A stretch of 14,913 nucleotides of DNA from DAOUAJ01 sp034433615. GTDB taxonomy: Bacteria > Chloroflexota > Anaerolineae > DUEN01. Where the stretch lies: assembly GCA_034433615.1 (NCBI GenBank), contig DAOUAJ010000083.1, forward strand, positions 1 to 14,913, in the 5' to 3' direction. The notes beneath the pieces were generated by a model. The model saw only the letters and a program-made list of their open reading frames with translations. It did not search any database and was not told where the DNA came from. Each line of letters opens with the position of its first letter. Position 1 is the stretch's first letter. A program made the position numbers and the translations under genes. Positions 14,555 through 14,913 of this stretch are shown piece after piece.

Positions 14555-14913
14555 CTTGGACCACGAAGTCACGAAGGTTCGCGAAGGACACGAAGCACGA
14601 AGGACGCGAAGTGCCGCGCGCCCCATTCTCCCTTCGTGTTCTTCGCGCTTCGTGCGCTTCGCGCCCCTTCGCGCCTTCGTGATTCAAGCCCTCCTGGCAC
14701 GGTGGGATACTTGGACCACGAAGTCACGAAGGTTCGCGAAGGACACGAAGCACGAAGGACGCGAAGTGCTGCGCGCCCCATTCTCCCTTCGTGTTCTTCG
14801 CGCTTCGCGCGCTTCGCGCCTCTTCGCGCCTTCGTGATTCAAGCCCTCCTGGCACGGTGGGATACTTGGACCACGAAGTCACGAAGGTTCGCGAAGGACA
14901 CGAAGCACGAAGG
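14555..14913. repeat. Tandem 155-bp palindromic repeat made of ACGAAG/GCGAAG hexamers
   Basis: Units begin at 14555, 14710 and 14865 (exact 155-bp period): two full copies and a third cut by the window end. The two full copies differ at only about three positions. Within each unit a 57-bp left arm (14555-14611 in copy 1) of ACGAAG-type hexamers is matched by a 57-bp inverted right arm (14632-14688) of CTTCGT/CTTCGC, with a 20-bp centre ending in ATTCTCC. Each unit could thus form a long imperfect hairpin. Reading either strand gives long open frames with NHEG/DFVV-like peptides, which are artefacts of the repeat. This covers the only gene-free stretch above 300 bases (14524-14913). Confidence 0.93.

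Noticed and set aside
14337..14837. Open frames running through the repeats (NHEG-, DFVV- and HEARR-like peptides)
   Set aside because: They are produced by the hexamer periodicity of the repeat, occur on both strands, and have no ribosome binding site or start context.
14555..14913. Possible CRISPR array
   Set aside because: The period is 155 bp, there are no variable spacers between constant repeats, adjacent units are near identical along their full length, and no cas genes are present.

Overview
The window looks like a chromosomal segment of a Chloroflexota (Anaerolineae-like) bacterium. The main clue is the binding-protein lipoprotein, whose mature N-terminus is a Pro/Thr and Val/Glu/Lys-rich linker of a style common in that phylum. 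This placement is an inference from sequence style. Every gene I can support lies on the minus strand, so transcription runs from high to low coordinates.

Region A (14913 to 14110) opens with tandem 155-bp units built from ACGAAG/GCGAAG hexamers. Each unit is a long imperfect palindrome. They sit directly upstream of a small PD-(D/E)XK protein of the GxxExxY family.

Region B (14054 to 10095) is a fucose module: a 671-aa TIM-barrel glycosidase-like protein (GHL6/GH151-like, probable alpha-L-fucosidase) followed by a very clear L-fucose isomerase. GC-rich hairpins follow fucI.

Region C (9873 to about 283) is an oligosaccharide-use operon. A LacI-family repressor gene has an exact-consensus sigma70-type promoter (TTGACA, 17 bp, TATAAT) with a LacI-type palindrome over the expected start point. 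Next come a family 5 solute-binding lipoprotein, two tandem hairpins (the second a good intrinsic terminator), two Dpp/Opp-type permeases, two Dpp/Opp-type ATPases, a 75-aa two-helix membrane protein, a cytoplasmic GH130 enzyme, a lipoprotein GH130 enzyme and a GrpB-family protein. From the first permease onward the genes overlap or nearly touch.

The combination of LacI repressor, 'peptide-type' ABC importer and GH130 enzymes resembles the mannoside transport locus of Thermotoga. A beta-mannoside is therefore the most likely cargo: imported by the transporter, phosphorolysed in the cytoplasm by one GH130 enzyme and perhaps trimmed outside the membrane by the lipoprotein one. With the adjacent fucose module, a fucosylated mannose-containing glycan is a possible target, but that is speculative.

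Region D (1-282) carries no intact gene. It holds a short relic of an ABC transporter ATPase N-terminus and small hairpins.
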